A DNA stretch of 64,000 bases, from the NCBI RefSeq assembly GCF_017562075.2, contig NC_054084.1:41074197-41138196 (forward strand). Reading direction: 5' to 3'. Below the pieces are notes generated by a model. That model was not told the DNA's origin and did no database searches. It saw only the letters and a program-made list of their open reading frames with translations. The number at the start of each line of letters is the position of its first letter. The first letter of the stretch is position 1. Shown piece by piece: positions 1 to 13,838 of the stretch. The translations under genes were made by a program, and so were the position numbers. This DNA is from Anopheles merus (taxonomy: Eukaryota > Arthropoda > Insecta > Diptera > Culicidae).

Positions 1-3000
1 GTGAATGATTTTTTGATATATTTTTGTTGTTATTGTTGCTCCGGCAACTATCTCGCTCACTTTGGTTTCGCTTTTCCTACTGGCTGGTGCGCTATTGGGC
101 AGCGGTTTCGGTTTGGGGCAGTGTGCTGATTCTACGATTCAGTACTACTCCCCGCACATTCTCACCCCCTCCTCCCTCTTACACTCGTTCATGTTGGTGT
201 AAAATTTGATGATTTCAACCCTCACCCGGTCCGGTACGTCACACAAGGGGAAAAGGGGTGGGCAAAGAAAAGCCTTGGAGCCTTCGAGAAAGACGGCCGA
301 AACATATGATCCATGGCTGACCGCGCTGTTGGTGAACCGCGGAACGGGCATCCCGCGATTGTTGGCTGGGCTGATGGAAGAGTGGGAGGGCGAGGGGAGA
401 GGGAAAACATACGTAAAACTGAGCAGTGAACCAAGCCCGTAAGCCTCCCCCTCGTTGCAGCACGCCGTCGTAACCGGCCGTATGCATAAAGTTTTCCGAT
501 CCGACCGAGCGGTCGCGTAAGGCATAGTGACGGTTGCCAGTGACGGTTGCATTTTTACTGCTGTACCCGGTAGAAACGGGTTGTTGCGGGTGTTGCGGGG
601 TGCAGTGGACAGTGTTGAGTAGTGATTTTTGCACCTCACACCTCACCGTGATGCGCACGGTTTCCTGCATGTGCATGCTCATCGAGATGATGGAGAAAAA
701 TTCATTTCAATCGTGCATTTGGGGGATCATCTACCGGTATAATTAATCGATCGATCATTAGGTTCGGCTTAATTTGATTATTCAGTACACTGTGTTGGGA
801 TGTTTTAAAGGAAATCAATATTTATTATATATATCTATGCAACGATCCTTAAGGAAGCTTAGAGATAAACGGTTAACATAGAATACGCAGAAGAAATCAA
901 TTCGCGTGAAGAATTTGGATTCGGTGGAATTAAATCAATTTTAATTGAAAAAATCAATCAATCAGTAATCGAAAGGCCGGTAAAAAACTCAGTAAAATAC
1001 CAAAATGAAAACAATAATTAAACAATTTCAATCGGTTTGCGCCACATTGGTTTCTAGATTGAACTACCACAAAAAGAAATTCTCGTATTTTCCGGCCTCA
1101 CATCCGAATCCATTTCCCCCTGAACCGATTGCGTCAAGGTACTGCTTTTTTTGTTCGCCTCTTAGCAGTGTGTTTTTGTTGGTGGCGCGTTTGCCTTCGA
1201 CCGAGCGCATCCGTCTTGGATTATGAATTCTATTGCTTTCCGCAACCGGCGAGATTGCAGGAAAGCCAATGGCCTTCCGAAACGTTGGACGGTTGGTAAA
1301 CCCCCGTCTCCAACGAGCGAGCAGCGCGTACCACCAGCGCCAGTCGCAGCGTTTAATGCAATCGCTAGCTTTCGATCAAAGAAACGCGCGTCCCCTAGCG
1401 CGGTGGGCTTTGGTCGGCTGGTAAAACACTCTTTTCGGGAGGATCGCCCTAGCAGGCCGAAAACGATGCGGCTTACACAAACCTGCCGGCAATTAGACGT
1501 CTGGCGCGAAGAAAAAGCACACAGAAAAAAGAACTTAGCTAATGCTGTTTGGAGTAAATTATATATAGATAAATTAATGGCGAAAATATGGCTGAGGTTT
1601 GGCAAAAAATAAAAGAAAGGCAAGCAAACAACGAGTTGAAACAGAGTGTAGTGCTGCCAACCGATCTAAAATGGTTGCTTTTTACGACGCTGTGGAGTAA
1701 AGTAAAGTAAAATAATCATCCATCTCTCTCTTTTCCCTTCGATAAAGTTAAGTAAAAGTACAACAATAAAGAGAAATGTGTAAAAGCCCGTACCGCACGC
1801 GGCTAGCTGATGCGACCAATGTATCCACCGGTGATGTATGCAATCGATTTGCCGATCGAGCCTTGCAAGGTACATAAGGAACGGTAGCAGAGGAGCAAAA
1901 AAAAACCTACGATTTGCGAGTAAATAGGAAGCCAAGTCAATATGTATTTGTGTGTGTGTGCGTTAGAGGAGGAACAAAGATGGTGAAAAAAATAAAATGC
2001 AACTACAAAAAAATTGGCAAACTGCCTACAGTTTTCCGCGGTTGCCTGCCAACGAGCGCGAGCGTGCACGTTTGTGTGCGTATTTGTTGCTAGCATTGTT
2101 GTTTGTGGGGGGTTACCTTTTCCGCCCAATACACGCGTGTCAACGAACCGGACCTCGGCTAGTACCACAGGACAGCTAAATCCTACGGAAGTTTAGTAAT
2201 GATCTAGCTTGCAACCAGCATACTATGGATAATGTGTTATGGGCTTCAACAGCCGCAACAGCAACACTAAGAAAGCGTAATTGATTTAAGGTGCAATTTT
2301 GGGCGAGCAAACCAAACATGCATGCGGGCCGAATGGTTGGACGGTAATCGCTGTTGAGGTTATGCGTGTTGTTCGGTTAACACACGCTTACATCGTCATG
2401 TAATGCATGGGAGTCAAAGAGGTTGCTCGCTAAAGTAGCTTGATTTTTGACCATCACCGGTGATACAACAGTGATATCCATCGTCAGGAAGCAGGATTCC
2501 GTGGGTGGGTGTTGATAAAAATCTTTAAATCTCATAATACACAGCGGTGTTAAAATTTATACTTTTTTTTTTTGGTTACGCTACACTGCCATCAACCGAC
2601 CGACATAGTTCACCCTGTGACATACCTCTACCGAGCAGAATGTATGTTTAATTGATTCGATTATCTCACACGGCTGCACTGGTCGAGTATGGTTCGCGTC
2701 TTGTTGCGCTGTGTTTGCTGCACCATACTCCGAAATGCATGGGACGGACGCACAGATGTCGATCGGTGCATGGCGAAGCATCATTACTCGGTGCAGCCCA
2801 TCAGAGGTGTCACATAAATCATCATAATTACTATTGTGTTTCGCTGCTGGCGCTATTGATGGAATAGTTCGTACTACCCCGCAAGGCCTTTGAGTAGAGC
2901 TAGCGGTGGAAATGTGATGGTTGAATTGAAGGTGGACGCCTTAATGTGTGCTCCAAAGATGACTTGTTTCAAGATCTGTTGCAGTGAGATAGTATATTTT

Positions 3001-6000
3001 CTTTATGTGTTGAGTGTAGAGAGAATTTTATTTGCAGGATGTCACAAATGTGATGGAGTTGTGTAGGATTTTTTTTATGGTTGAAGATTTACTTTACTAT
3101 GAGTTAAAACTCCTAAAGAAATGAGACGTATTTTTATTTATAATCTTTTTTTTTTGCTCATTATTAATAGAAATCATATGAATAATCTTAAATGCCTGAC
3201 GGTCCATCAGCCATTTGCAATAGGACGCAATTTTATGGGAAATTCCAAACTATTACTAAATTTGAATAAATAAATAAATAGATAAAAATTCTTTGATCAT
3301 CATCAACTCATAAGAGGCGATAGCGTAAATTAGAGAGACAACATATTGCCACTTTTTATATTAATAGCTCTTTATTATTAAAATATAATAGTTTCCACTG
3401 CTAAACTCTTCATAACTCTACTCTTTATTGTACTATCACCAGTGTGTTGGTTTTTAATATTTAGAGTAACCATCGCAAAGATAGACACAGTGAGTCTAGA
3501 TTGATCATATTGAACATAATTTCAAATCTCATCCAGATCATCCTCCCAAGGTAAAGCAAACACGTTCGAATGGTGTGTCTATTTTTGCAGACAATGTATG
3601 TATTTTTAAAACGGCAGCAACTTTTCAACAGACCCATCGTACCGCTTCAACCGTAATTGAGATTTCTTACTGGTAGTCAGAAAAGAAAAAAAAAATAGTA
3701 TGCGTTACCAAAACCTCCCATGTCTAGGCTGCCTAATACTAATGCTCGCGATGAGTGTCAAAAACAACAACGAAACCATCACGCAATTAGTTGCATCTGA
3801 CGACAGCTAAAGTGAAGAATTAAACCTTAATGCATACCGGTCTGGCGTTGCAGAACAATAGAGGTACATTGGAGTGAAACATTGTCCACGAAACATTTCC
3901 CATATCATCTGCAGTGAAAAATACTCCACCTGAACACGCGCAAAGCCGACCTAATAGGGAGCTAAAATTGAACAATTTCCAACACGGTTGCAGGTAGCGT
4001 TTTGTGTATTTGTGCAGCTACGAGAATTTAATAATTTGTCTGATTGCACACACAATTTATCGTACATTTTAAGTGAGCTTTCACACATTCTGTCTTTCCA
4101 TCACAAGTGCCTTGCCGTCTGTGTGTCCCTTTGCACGATTAATTAGCAAGATATAGGTTATACGGTTATGGGTCTTGATGATAGATTTTTATTATGCAAC
4201 AATGCCGAAGCGTATTTTCCTTTTCTTCATTTCTGCTACAAACGGTGGTCGTTGTTGTGGTTGCGTTTCTGCTTCTGCACTTTTTATTACTTCTCCACCT
4301 CCTTCTTCTTTTTTGTACATCCACTTTGCCCCAGGCTCGGCCAGCCAAACACTCTTCATTGCCCCGCACGCCTAATGGCTTTATACCTTTCCCATCCGTC
4401 CTGGAGGGCGCACGCACAGCATGCGGCCATCCGCCGGCCCGGGGGGCTATTGCAGGACGGCGCTAGTGTGGTTACTTCTTGCAATACTTATTTTGTTGTG
4501 CTGCCCACCTCATCTCCCTTGTCGACGAAGCGTCTTTTTGCCTGCAAGATCAGTATTGTTTTTTTTTCGAGGCCGCACCGTGGCCCAACAGTGAGAAAAT
4601 CGACGCAAAAAAAAGAGGCTGGCACACATTATGCTACCGTCGGCCGTAGGTCAATCGCTGGCATGCTATCATGTCGGGGAGACTATCGAGATGGCAAGGG
4701 AGGGGGGCAACATGAAGCCATGAAGTCATAATGAACGTGCGCCCCAGTGGTAGGGCACGCGTGCGACGTACGACCGGGCCGGACACTAGGTAAGTTGGCC
4801 AAATGGCGTTGACCTGCTATGCTTTCACTTTTCACGGTGGGCGAATAGAAGTGGCGGAAAAAATGCATTCCTACCATGCAATTCCACAAACAAGAGTGTT
4901 GAGTGTGTGCAAAGGAGAAGGCATAGTATGTAAGGACGTAGATAAATTTGTTAGTTCTGCTCTTAATTGTGTTTTTTTCTTACTTTTTTGTTTAAAACTC
5001 GATTTTTTATGTGTTCTTATTTGCTCATGAGCTGCACAATGTACCCATCTCTGCGATACATCTCTCACCCGTGCCGCACCGGAAGGGGCTGTGAAGCTAC
5101 TAATCGATACGTTTGTACGAGCCCGAACGGCACCGAAGCTACATTTCACGTTTCAACGGCATCGGCTGCTGCGAAGAGCTGTCGTCAAACCTTCCCTAGC
5201 CTCAATTGCCTCGGGAAAATAGTGGATTGGAAGCTGTGGGCACACGGCACTAGAGAGCCTACCCGACATGACGAACGGCGCGGCACCGTGTTTGCAAAGT
5301 CTGTCCTCCCTCCCTTTGCTTAATGCCTAGTGCCATGCTTAGCGCCGTTGGGAACGCTAGCTGAGATGAGATAGAAAATAAACACACACACAAAAAACTA
5401 GGTCGATCAGTATTTGGAGCAATGGCATGAAATGGAACCACCGGCGACCCACCGACGTGATGAATTGGGTAGGGTTCGTCGCTTTTCGGTCGGCATGTGT
5501 TGCGACCCGGGCATTGAAGTCTTTCGTTTCGACGTGGTGGCTGTAGGCCAATGTTTACTATTATTTGGGCTTACGTAAACAAAAAGGGATTATGGTGGGT
5601 TGTTGTGTAGCATCGTGGCGTGGTCGATGATTGACAGCGTTTTGGATGCGATTTGGGGTTTTGCAACTAATGCTAGCGTAGAATGAAAAAAAGGGAGAGT
5701 GATATAGTAAAAACAGTGCCACAACAAAGCTTTAATTTCTTTAAGCCAGATTTTGGCCAGGCGCCAATGCTTTGTGCCAATGATCGCTGCAGCATCTTGT
5801 TTTTCTTTGTGTGATTCAATAAAATATTTGTTACGAATTTCCTCTCCACAAGTCCTTCAAATGTCGGTGTGGGACAACCTTGAGTGGGTCATCTGATCAA
5901 TGAGTGAAATGTAGCACCTCTGCTATACGACCGTTGTCTCTGTACGGATGCACTTGGTACACATCAAATCCCACAGCACTACCGCACGTGCACACACGCG

Positions 6001-8296
6001 GTTGATGCGGTTGAGTAATGTGGTTTCCGCTCGGTTTTTCTTTTCTGTTTGTTTGTTTTCGCTCAAAAATCGAGTGACCGAATTTATGCCCCCACCGCAT
6101 CATTACATAAAACAATGACCGCTACAACAGTCCTTTAGCTCACTGAGTGGAGAATTTGTGCAGGAAATTGGCATGCAATTTTGTAGGTGATAGGTGATGA
6201 TTTATAAAATAGGTTTTTTAAATAGCTGTCAAAAAATGAATTACTTTCTCCAAATATCGTTTTAAACCTTAACTTAGTTAAGCTAAAACATAAAAAAAAA
6301 ACTAAAATTAAGACGTATCCTCGAAAAATCATCCGGTAGATTATAGTCCAATCAACAGTCTCTCCTTGACAAAGGTCAGCCTAAAATTTCACTTGCTACG
6401 GCTGAGCGGTTTCACTACTCGATGCAGATAGATGATGCTTCCACACTCATCACTACACCACGGTCAGCATCGATTGTCCGTAAGAATTAGTAACTCTTCT
6501 TCGTACGGCTGTTGCCTTGACGATGGACATCCCTTGTAGACCGACGAACCAAAACCAAAAAAAAAAAGCAAAAAGCTTTTCCCTCCCACTCTATTCCATT
6601 GCCATCACCCTTTCGCTGCGCATCTTTTCCCATCTCTTTTCCTTCAACTTGCTCAAGTGACTGCACGATTGTATCTGCACAAATTGTCGAAGCACACTTT
6701 TCGATTCGATGTAAGCAACTCACGCAACGCATCGCAAGTCAATTAAATTTATTATTTTTCCTCCTATTCCTCCTCCACCACTACTGGCGACCCCTCTTTT
6801 GCTGCCTTTCTCAAGCTCTTAGCTGCACTGTCAACGGTGTAACATAGTCTTCGCTGTTGTTCGCTTTACACCTCGAACGGGTGAGCAGCTAGCGAAGATG
6901 CTCCGGCCAACTCGCTGGTAAGGCCCGTGATTTTGGATTTAGTGGCTGATTTTATGGTGGAAAATTGGCCCCGTCTAGTCAGTTTCGACCACCCATTTTT
7001 TTGTTATCGCACGACTGCACCGCCGCACCTGCTATAAATTAAACCACAGCCGATTAAAAGAAAAGCGAAGGAAAATCGAAAAACATTCGCTCGCGCACAC
7101 ACAGAGCACATTACAACGACGCTGCAATATTTGCTGCTTGCGTAGCGACGCGGTGGTGCAAACTTGAGACAGGAAATCGGCGTCTTTCATTCGATCAATG
7201 CGTTTGGTGAAATTCGTTCAACTATCGAATTCATTAGCCGACCGCCGGCTTTATGGGTAAACGACAGGCGGGAAAGTCCTGTGGCAAGAAAGTTAGTTAA
7301 TTCTCGCGCCAAGCAATGTTCGATCCGATCGGTTTTATCCACCCAACACGATAGAAAAACGGTTAGGGGAAAAGGCCCGGTGGCATTTCGTTCGTTTTAC
7401 CATAATAAGCAGGAAAACTGTATCGGCTTTCGTTCGAGCATCGGTGAGTGCGAAAAATAGATGTGTCTGTGTATGTGTGCAAAATGAGGCCACACATACA
7501 TTCGAGAGAATGAAACAGTGAATGGAGTGTAGCGAAATACGGGTACGTAATGATAAATGGGTGGGGCCGGTTTTTCGCACATTGTCGAATTTCCTGCTGT
7601 CGGTGGATCTGTGCAGCTTATCAAACAGCTGCCTTGCTCGAACAGATAAAAGTGGGCGTTCGGAGGAAGCGTCCGTTACATAACGCATGTACAGTGTTGA
7701 GCAACTGAAATGCAATTTTGACTATAGTATTCTATTAACATTGTTGTTTTGAGCTTTGTTCGATTTTTGAAGTTTTTATTATTATTTAATTATATAATTA
7801 TTAAACCTAACATACTTAAAAAAACACAGCAGCAACGTAGGATAGCAAAGAACTCTTCATTTTTCATAATTTACAACATCTTTAACATCGATGTAGACTT
7901 TCAAAGAGACTGACTTAAGACTCAGTTTTACAGCTGCTCAAAATTAGTTGTCAGGACAGTGTTCTTAAATATATTTTGAGTCATCCAAGCTATCTACTGA
8001 TTATCGAGATCTTTGCCTATCATCTTTCGACGTGCTGCGTGTGTGTTTCTAATTTTATCGTGACATCATTGTGCGCTGATTTAATTGTAAAGAGTTTTGA
8101 TAAAGAAAACATTCGAAAGGATGGTGTCATGTCATTTAAGTACAGATGTTCTGAGATTTTTTAAATAAATTGAGTTTTATTTACAATAAAGTGTTTAGTT
8201 TTTCAAAACTCAGAGCATTAAAAAAACACTTTATATAAACTACATTATTCTACAACACTGCAACAGCAAACGGCTATTAGTATATACATACTGTAT
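1..8296. other. Non-coding stretch, no gene recognised
   Basis: Open frames here are short and carry no recognisable family motif or consistent splice sites. The segment holds (TG) and (AC) runs near 1945-1961 and 5381-5392 and a TATAAAT at 7030 without a following initiator. It could be intergenic or part of a long intron. Confidence 0.6.
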
Positions 8297-8303
8297 ATAC
8301 ATC

Positions 8304-8511
8304 GCCGGTCTCATAGTACAGTCGTCAACTCGTACGACTTAACAACATGTCCGCCATGGGTTCAAGCCCCAAATGGACCGTGCCGCCATACGTAGGACTG
8401 ACTATCCTGCTATGGGGGAATCAATAAGTCACTGAAAGCCAAGCCCACAAGTAGTGGTACAGGCAGGCCTTGACCGACAACGGTTGTTGAGCCAAAAAGA
8501 AGAAGAAGATA
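8304..8511 (+). mobile_element. tRNA-derived SINE, SINE200-like
   Basis: The element has a Pol III A-box-like segment (TAGTACAGTCGTCAACTCG), a B box (GGGTTCAAGCC), the body segment GGACTGACTATCCTGC, and a GAA-repeat tail. This matches my memory of Anopheles SINE200. A 7-bp direct repeat ATACATC flanks it at 8297-8303 and 8512-8518 and is the probable target-site duplication. It appears full length and little diverged. Confidence 0.85.
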
Positions 8512-8518
8512 ATACATC

Positions 8519-11500
8519 TACCTTATGTTTTGTAATTTTATCAGTTAGTAAGAAATAATTATATTGAGTATTGAAAAAATAAATATAAAACCTTTTCATC
8601 AAAAGCTGAAACATTAAAACGATTATTAGTTTCAACAGCTATAAAAATTGGTTAATTATATTTTCATCAGAATATGGCATCGATTTTGGATTACAAATAC
8701 AAAAATAATACGCCCCTTGGTCCGTATGGTGCAGTCCAATTTCATTTAATATGATTGGCTAGAATAGGAATATGGTAAACAAATATTAAAAACTGAATCA
8801 CAAAGTGTGCTACATTCACAAAACGTTGATCTTAACAATTGATCTCTTAGTACACTTGCTGCTTAACCCACTTGATGAGATATTTTGCGTAATTAGTTCA
8901 AACGACATCACTTGCTAAAAGCCCTTACAGTTCTTGGCCAATTCTTTTCACCATGATCTACATTTGCCCAGGTCCCAATTAGTGACTGTCTCAGCGAAAC
9001 GTCCCACAATCCGACACGCTCCATCGCACCAGTGACATTGTATGCCATTCTCACGCATCCATTCGGTATCCTTTTTTTTCTTTCGCCAAACGCTCGCAAC
9101 GTCATTTACGCTCAAGTGTGCATCAAGAGACCGGGTATGCATACACACGCGGTCCGTACTTGCTCACCGGTGCAGGAGCACCGTTACATAAGCCAAGGCA
9201 CCTGCGCCAGAGATCATACACAAAATTATCTAACGATTCGCGAACTGCGAACCCGTCCCGTCCCGGGTGGCCATTTGACTCGCACTCTCGCTTAAGCAGT
9301 GTGCCTCCCCATAGAGTACGGGTTTGAAAACGTCCTACCGGGCAACAACTGGGCATTGCATCAAAGAGAGGAGAAAGACGGACCATAGTCGGGCAGGAGG
9401 GTGCAATCGTCAAACAAGATTCTTAATGGTGAAAAGGAAATTTTACAACCGTAACCGTTCTCGATTCGTTCCATTTTTTTCCTTTTCCACACTGCACAAC
9501 AAATCCAACCGCTCATTGCGAAATCTCCCCACACGCTTATACACAATGCATCAAAAGAGGAGGAAAGAGTGAGAGAGTAAGGTGCAGCAACAAACCGAAG
9601 CTACCGCACACCGGGATCATGCCGACCAGCGGATCGACCCCATTCCACAGAATGGCCCCTCCGGTGTGAAACAAAACCCATGCAAAAGTACGAACAGGTA
9701 CGGCGCAAGGGACCGTTTTTGGGCTCGTAATCCTTTTCTGGACCTGCAAACACTTGCCCGGCCTCGGTATCGATTAGTGACGCCCAATCTGACGACCTGA
9801 CGGCAAGATAGACAATTATGTGCTCTTCTAAATGTTCGATTATATCATCCACCAAAGCTGCCCCGTGTGCGAATTATGGCAGGGTGGTTTGGGGTGGTTT
9901 GGAAGGAGAGTGATGGCTGATGGCGCCCCGGTTTTTTCTTCTGATCTCTGTTGTGTGCGAATGCAGTCATTATTACAAATACGAACAAACAAACCCCACC
10001 ACAACAGTGCTGCCATGTTTTTAATGCTGTGCTACCGCGTGTGCGATCTTTCTACTCGTTCATTCACTTTCATCCCGTACGAAGGTTGTGGTTTTTGCAT
10101 CGATTCACGTTGCATATGTGTTTACCGAGTGAGTGTAACAGCCGTCCAGCAGGAAAAAGCTTTCCCGTGCAATCCAAATGCCCGTTGCACTCGCTCAAGC
10201 TGCCGTGCACATGCAGATCAGGCTCGAACGAGTGGTTCGTTCTGTTGAACGTTTTGCTTTAAACTAAGAAAAACATTTTCCACCAAACCGGGCTGACGAT
10301 CGATTCGCTTCAAGGTAAAATGCTGTCTGTAATAATGACACGAGTCCTCTAAATAACGCCCATCAATCAATCGCCCCAGCACCGATCGATCCGCGTACTG
10401 CCGCACGTATGGTGCTGGCGTGAAATACAATCTTGCGGCAGTGATCATAAATTATGCAATTACCATCGAGCGATCATAGGTAAATATGATCGCATGCCGC
10501 ACTGGACGATAGCATGGCAGAGTGTGCGAGATACGGAGCAAAAAGGATAGAGAAACAGGGAGAAGCAGAGACCGAGGCGCAGATACAAATGACTCAGATG
10601 GTTTTCATCAACGCTGGTACCTTTTCCAGCTTACTAGTCACTTCTCCTGGCCAGTATTGCTGCAGTCCAGCGGACGTAATTGGGTTTGAGTAGATGAATT
10701 AGGCTTGTACATAATGTACGATTAATGCTAAAGATTGTTTAATTATTTAATAAATTTAAATTCAAACTAACAATGTTACAGCCATTTTTTCCAGAAATGA
10801 AAAAAATGCAAATGTGTTAATCGTGAAGGTTTTTTGAAGACATTTTCGCCAGATACATTTTTAGGATGCGGAAAAGCCATGTCTGAAGCTTTTTATTTTT
10901 TTTAGCAATTTTTCTACTAAAAATGTACTATTTATATTCTTACAAATTACTAATTAGGGATTTCACAATGTTTCAAGCGAGTCAAAATGCCGGTTAAAAA
11001 ATTAGTGGGAAAAAACGAAAATACATTAGAGAATTATTATCTTTGAATGGGAATGAGTTGAATCTTCTGGTTTCCGCTTAGTTAGTTATGAATTAATAGA
11101 ATTTTAAAGATGGTTTTAAGCTCTAGAGCATGCAACTTTGAAAAAATACACATTTTTTAAACCAAAATATAAAATCAGTTTTAAATTTGTCATCACTGTA
11201 CTTTCTCCAAGTATTGTGCTAAAACTAAAACTATGAAATGTATTAAGCAGCCTGAATGTATGCAAACTGCAACGCGTGGTATGCAATGAAATTTTTGCTA
11301 TGAAATATTTCACTCAGCTTTCAAATTTGAATTGGAGCACGTGAGCAACCAAACATTTTTTTAGTTTAATTAGAAAGACTTTGCTAAACCGACGCAATTC
11401 GCAATTTTTTAAGTGAGAAACGAATATGATGGTGGAACTTTATATTAGTTTATAAATGATTTAGAACTTATTTTATTTACTCTCTTTATTCAAACAAAAT

Positions 11501-13100
11501 TTTCTTTTGAGAAATAAGAAAATACAGTATTTTACCATGTGCATTCATCAACCAATAAATTAATTTTATCTAAGCATTGGATTCTTACCCTTGCAACATA
11601 TTCCCAGTTAAATTATGGTGTTTTTTATACAAATCAAAATAGGATTTTACTCAAGAATGTTAAATTTTCAACATAATTTTCTTCGTATTAAATAATAAAA
11701 ATAAATGATTTAAAAATTTACAATGTTTCTTATTCCAATAATCCAACATACAACGAAATAATTGCACTAATGCATAGGAATGTGTCCACGATCACAACAT
11801 CTTGGACCATAAATTACCAGACGTGTGGAAATGACCAGAACAAGATGAACCAGTTCCTAGTCAAGGTAACAGAGCTGCTTCATATTGCATTGGCTTTTTC
11901 ATCACCTCCCATCAATTCACCTCCAACATCAACAAAGTCCGGCATAGACAGAGTCACGTTCTAATGTTTTCCTTTCAAACTCTTACAAACACGACTAGAC
12001 GCTACACTCCGACTGGACTACACTAAGATTCTCCAATTCACCCTCCAAAAGATCATCACATGTAGCCTGCAGCAGCACACTAAGAATAGCACATTGTTTT
12101 TTTCCTTTCCGATGAAATCGAAAGGAATCGATCAGCCACGAAAGGGGAAAGGGAAACGCTCCTCGTTGTTCTGATGTCACGCCGCTGTGTATCGTGTGAA
12201 TCGTGATGGAGTGGTAGCCGTCCTAGCGGGACTGTCGGAGCACCGGCGGCCAGGAAGCCATATTTCTGCAGCACAACATGCTAAATCGTGAGCATAATGG
12301 TACACATGTTGTGGCGAGCCAGCCGGACCAGGGCAGGCACCTGGCGACTTGCGGGGTCGCACGGGGAATGCGTTACGAAATCGTGGTTCTAGCACGGCGG
12401 TGTTTGCTTGCATACGGTGGAACAGAAAGGAAATGCTAGCGCAACACCGCGGTGACGCTTAATTGCGATCGTTGGCGGAGATCGATCTGAAACTGGATCG
12501 AAACACTGTATGAGAACGTTCATGTGAGTCTGCAGGCGGGCTCGGGACGGGTGCCTTCCGTTGTTTGCCAGGGCTCGCGGATGGTGCAAGGTCTCTGTGG
12601 TTTAGCATTGCTCAACCATTTCTTTCAAACCGCACTGAATCATGCATGCAATCTGTCGATCATAGGTTTAAGTGGAGCTAAATGATGAAACAATCGACTG
12701 CAAGGATCAAAAGCGAAGGCAACTCTGAGCCGAGAGAACGGGCCTGTGGGTGTGCCTTTTGGTAAATGGAAACCCTTGCCCTCGGTGTGTGGAAGCAACA
12801 ATAGTGACCTACTGGTCTTGACTAAATATTAATAGCAGCTTTAATTGAATAAAAGCCGCATAAAACTCGCATCTTGTTGTATTTTAAAGAAGTATTTTTA
12901 AAGCAACGGCTACGCTATTATAAGCTTTAACATTTCTTTAACATTTCTGCAACATCTCTTTAAATTTCTTTTGAAATGAATTAATCCCTCCTTGCTTGAC
13001 CCAGATTTAAAAATGGCATAACTTTTCGGACATCAATTAAAAAAAACAATAAACACACAAACACCAGAAAGGCTGGAGACGACTTGGTTTCAACAATGAT
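8519..13100. other. Non-coding stretch, partly very AT-rich
   Basis: 10.7-11.8 kb is strongly AT-rich. The GC-richer parts around 9.0-10.3 and 12.0-12.6 kb contain overlapping frames on both strands, but none shows conserved domain features. Confidence 0.6.
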
Positions 13101-13120
13101 TTTATTTTCATTTTTTTATT
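13101..13120 (-). terminator. Candidate poly(A) signals for the 349-aa gene
   Basis: Two AATAAA hexamers lie on the minus strand at 13120-13115 and 13106-13101. I found no canonical hexamer nearer the stop codon at 13839. This implies a 3' UTR of about 720 nt. A weaker non-canonical signal nearer the stop cannot be excluded. Confidence 0.35.
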
Positions 13121-13838
13121 CGACTTTTCGTTTTATCACTTCTTCCGCTTTCATCGTAGCTTTCATATTGGTTAAGTCTTTTCGACCATAGCATAACACA
13201 CTCCTCTTCGCTCTCGAACCGGGCAACAATCCTAACAATTGTCAGGCGCAAAAAATATATGTATAAAGCTGCATCAATCGCAGCATTTCGTGGTTTCGAA
13301 TCGGGTTCGTTGTCTGACCGCGTTTTGCTAGCGCGGGCGCGCGTTTCGCATTTAAAGTTTGATGTGTTGAGATTTTGACGAAGAAATTATGAAATGTTTC
13401 ATCATCTTTCTCATTCTTTCTCTCGCTCTCTCTTGCTCTAACTGTCTTTCTGCGTCACCACATGCTGACACAGTATTTGCATGCATGCGTTGCTACCACA
13501 CACTAACATTATGCTTATCAATCGAGCTGAAATCGACGATCGATACCACTCATCGAGTGAGTATGAAAAAAAAACGGTTTTGGACGGTTAATTTGTGTCT
13601 CGTTTGATGTTGTGTTTTGTTAGCAGTGAATGGTGTGGCATGTTTTGTGTCATGGGGTTGGTGAATTCACTTAGCTATTACGTAACCGGACACTAACCGG
13701 GAGGTAACTTGGGAGTCGTTTTTTGTTGTTCTTCTGCTGCTTCTTCTTAAAGGAAGTTGGGATGGAGGTTTCAATTGTCGTGGGAAGGAAGGGAGAAGGG
13801 TATTCCTATGGTTATCACAATGCTAATGCGTGCTATCT

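Noticed and set aside
3190..3250. Possible SINE fragment (minus-strand ATGGACCGTCAGG)
   Set aside because: Only one short block resembles the SINE copies; no A box, B box or GAA tail accompanies it.
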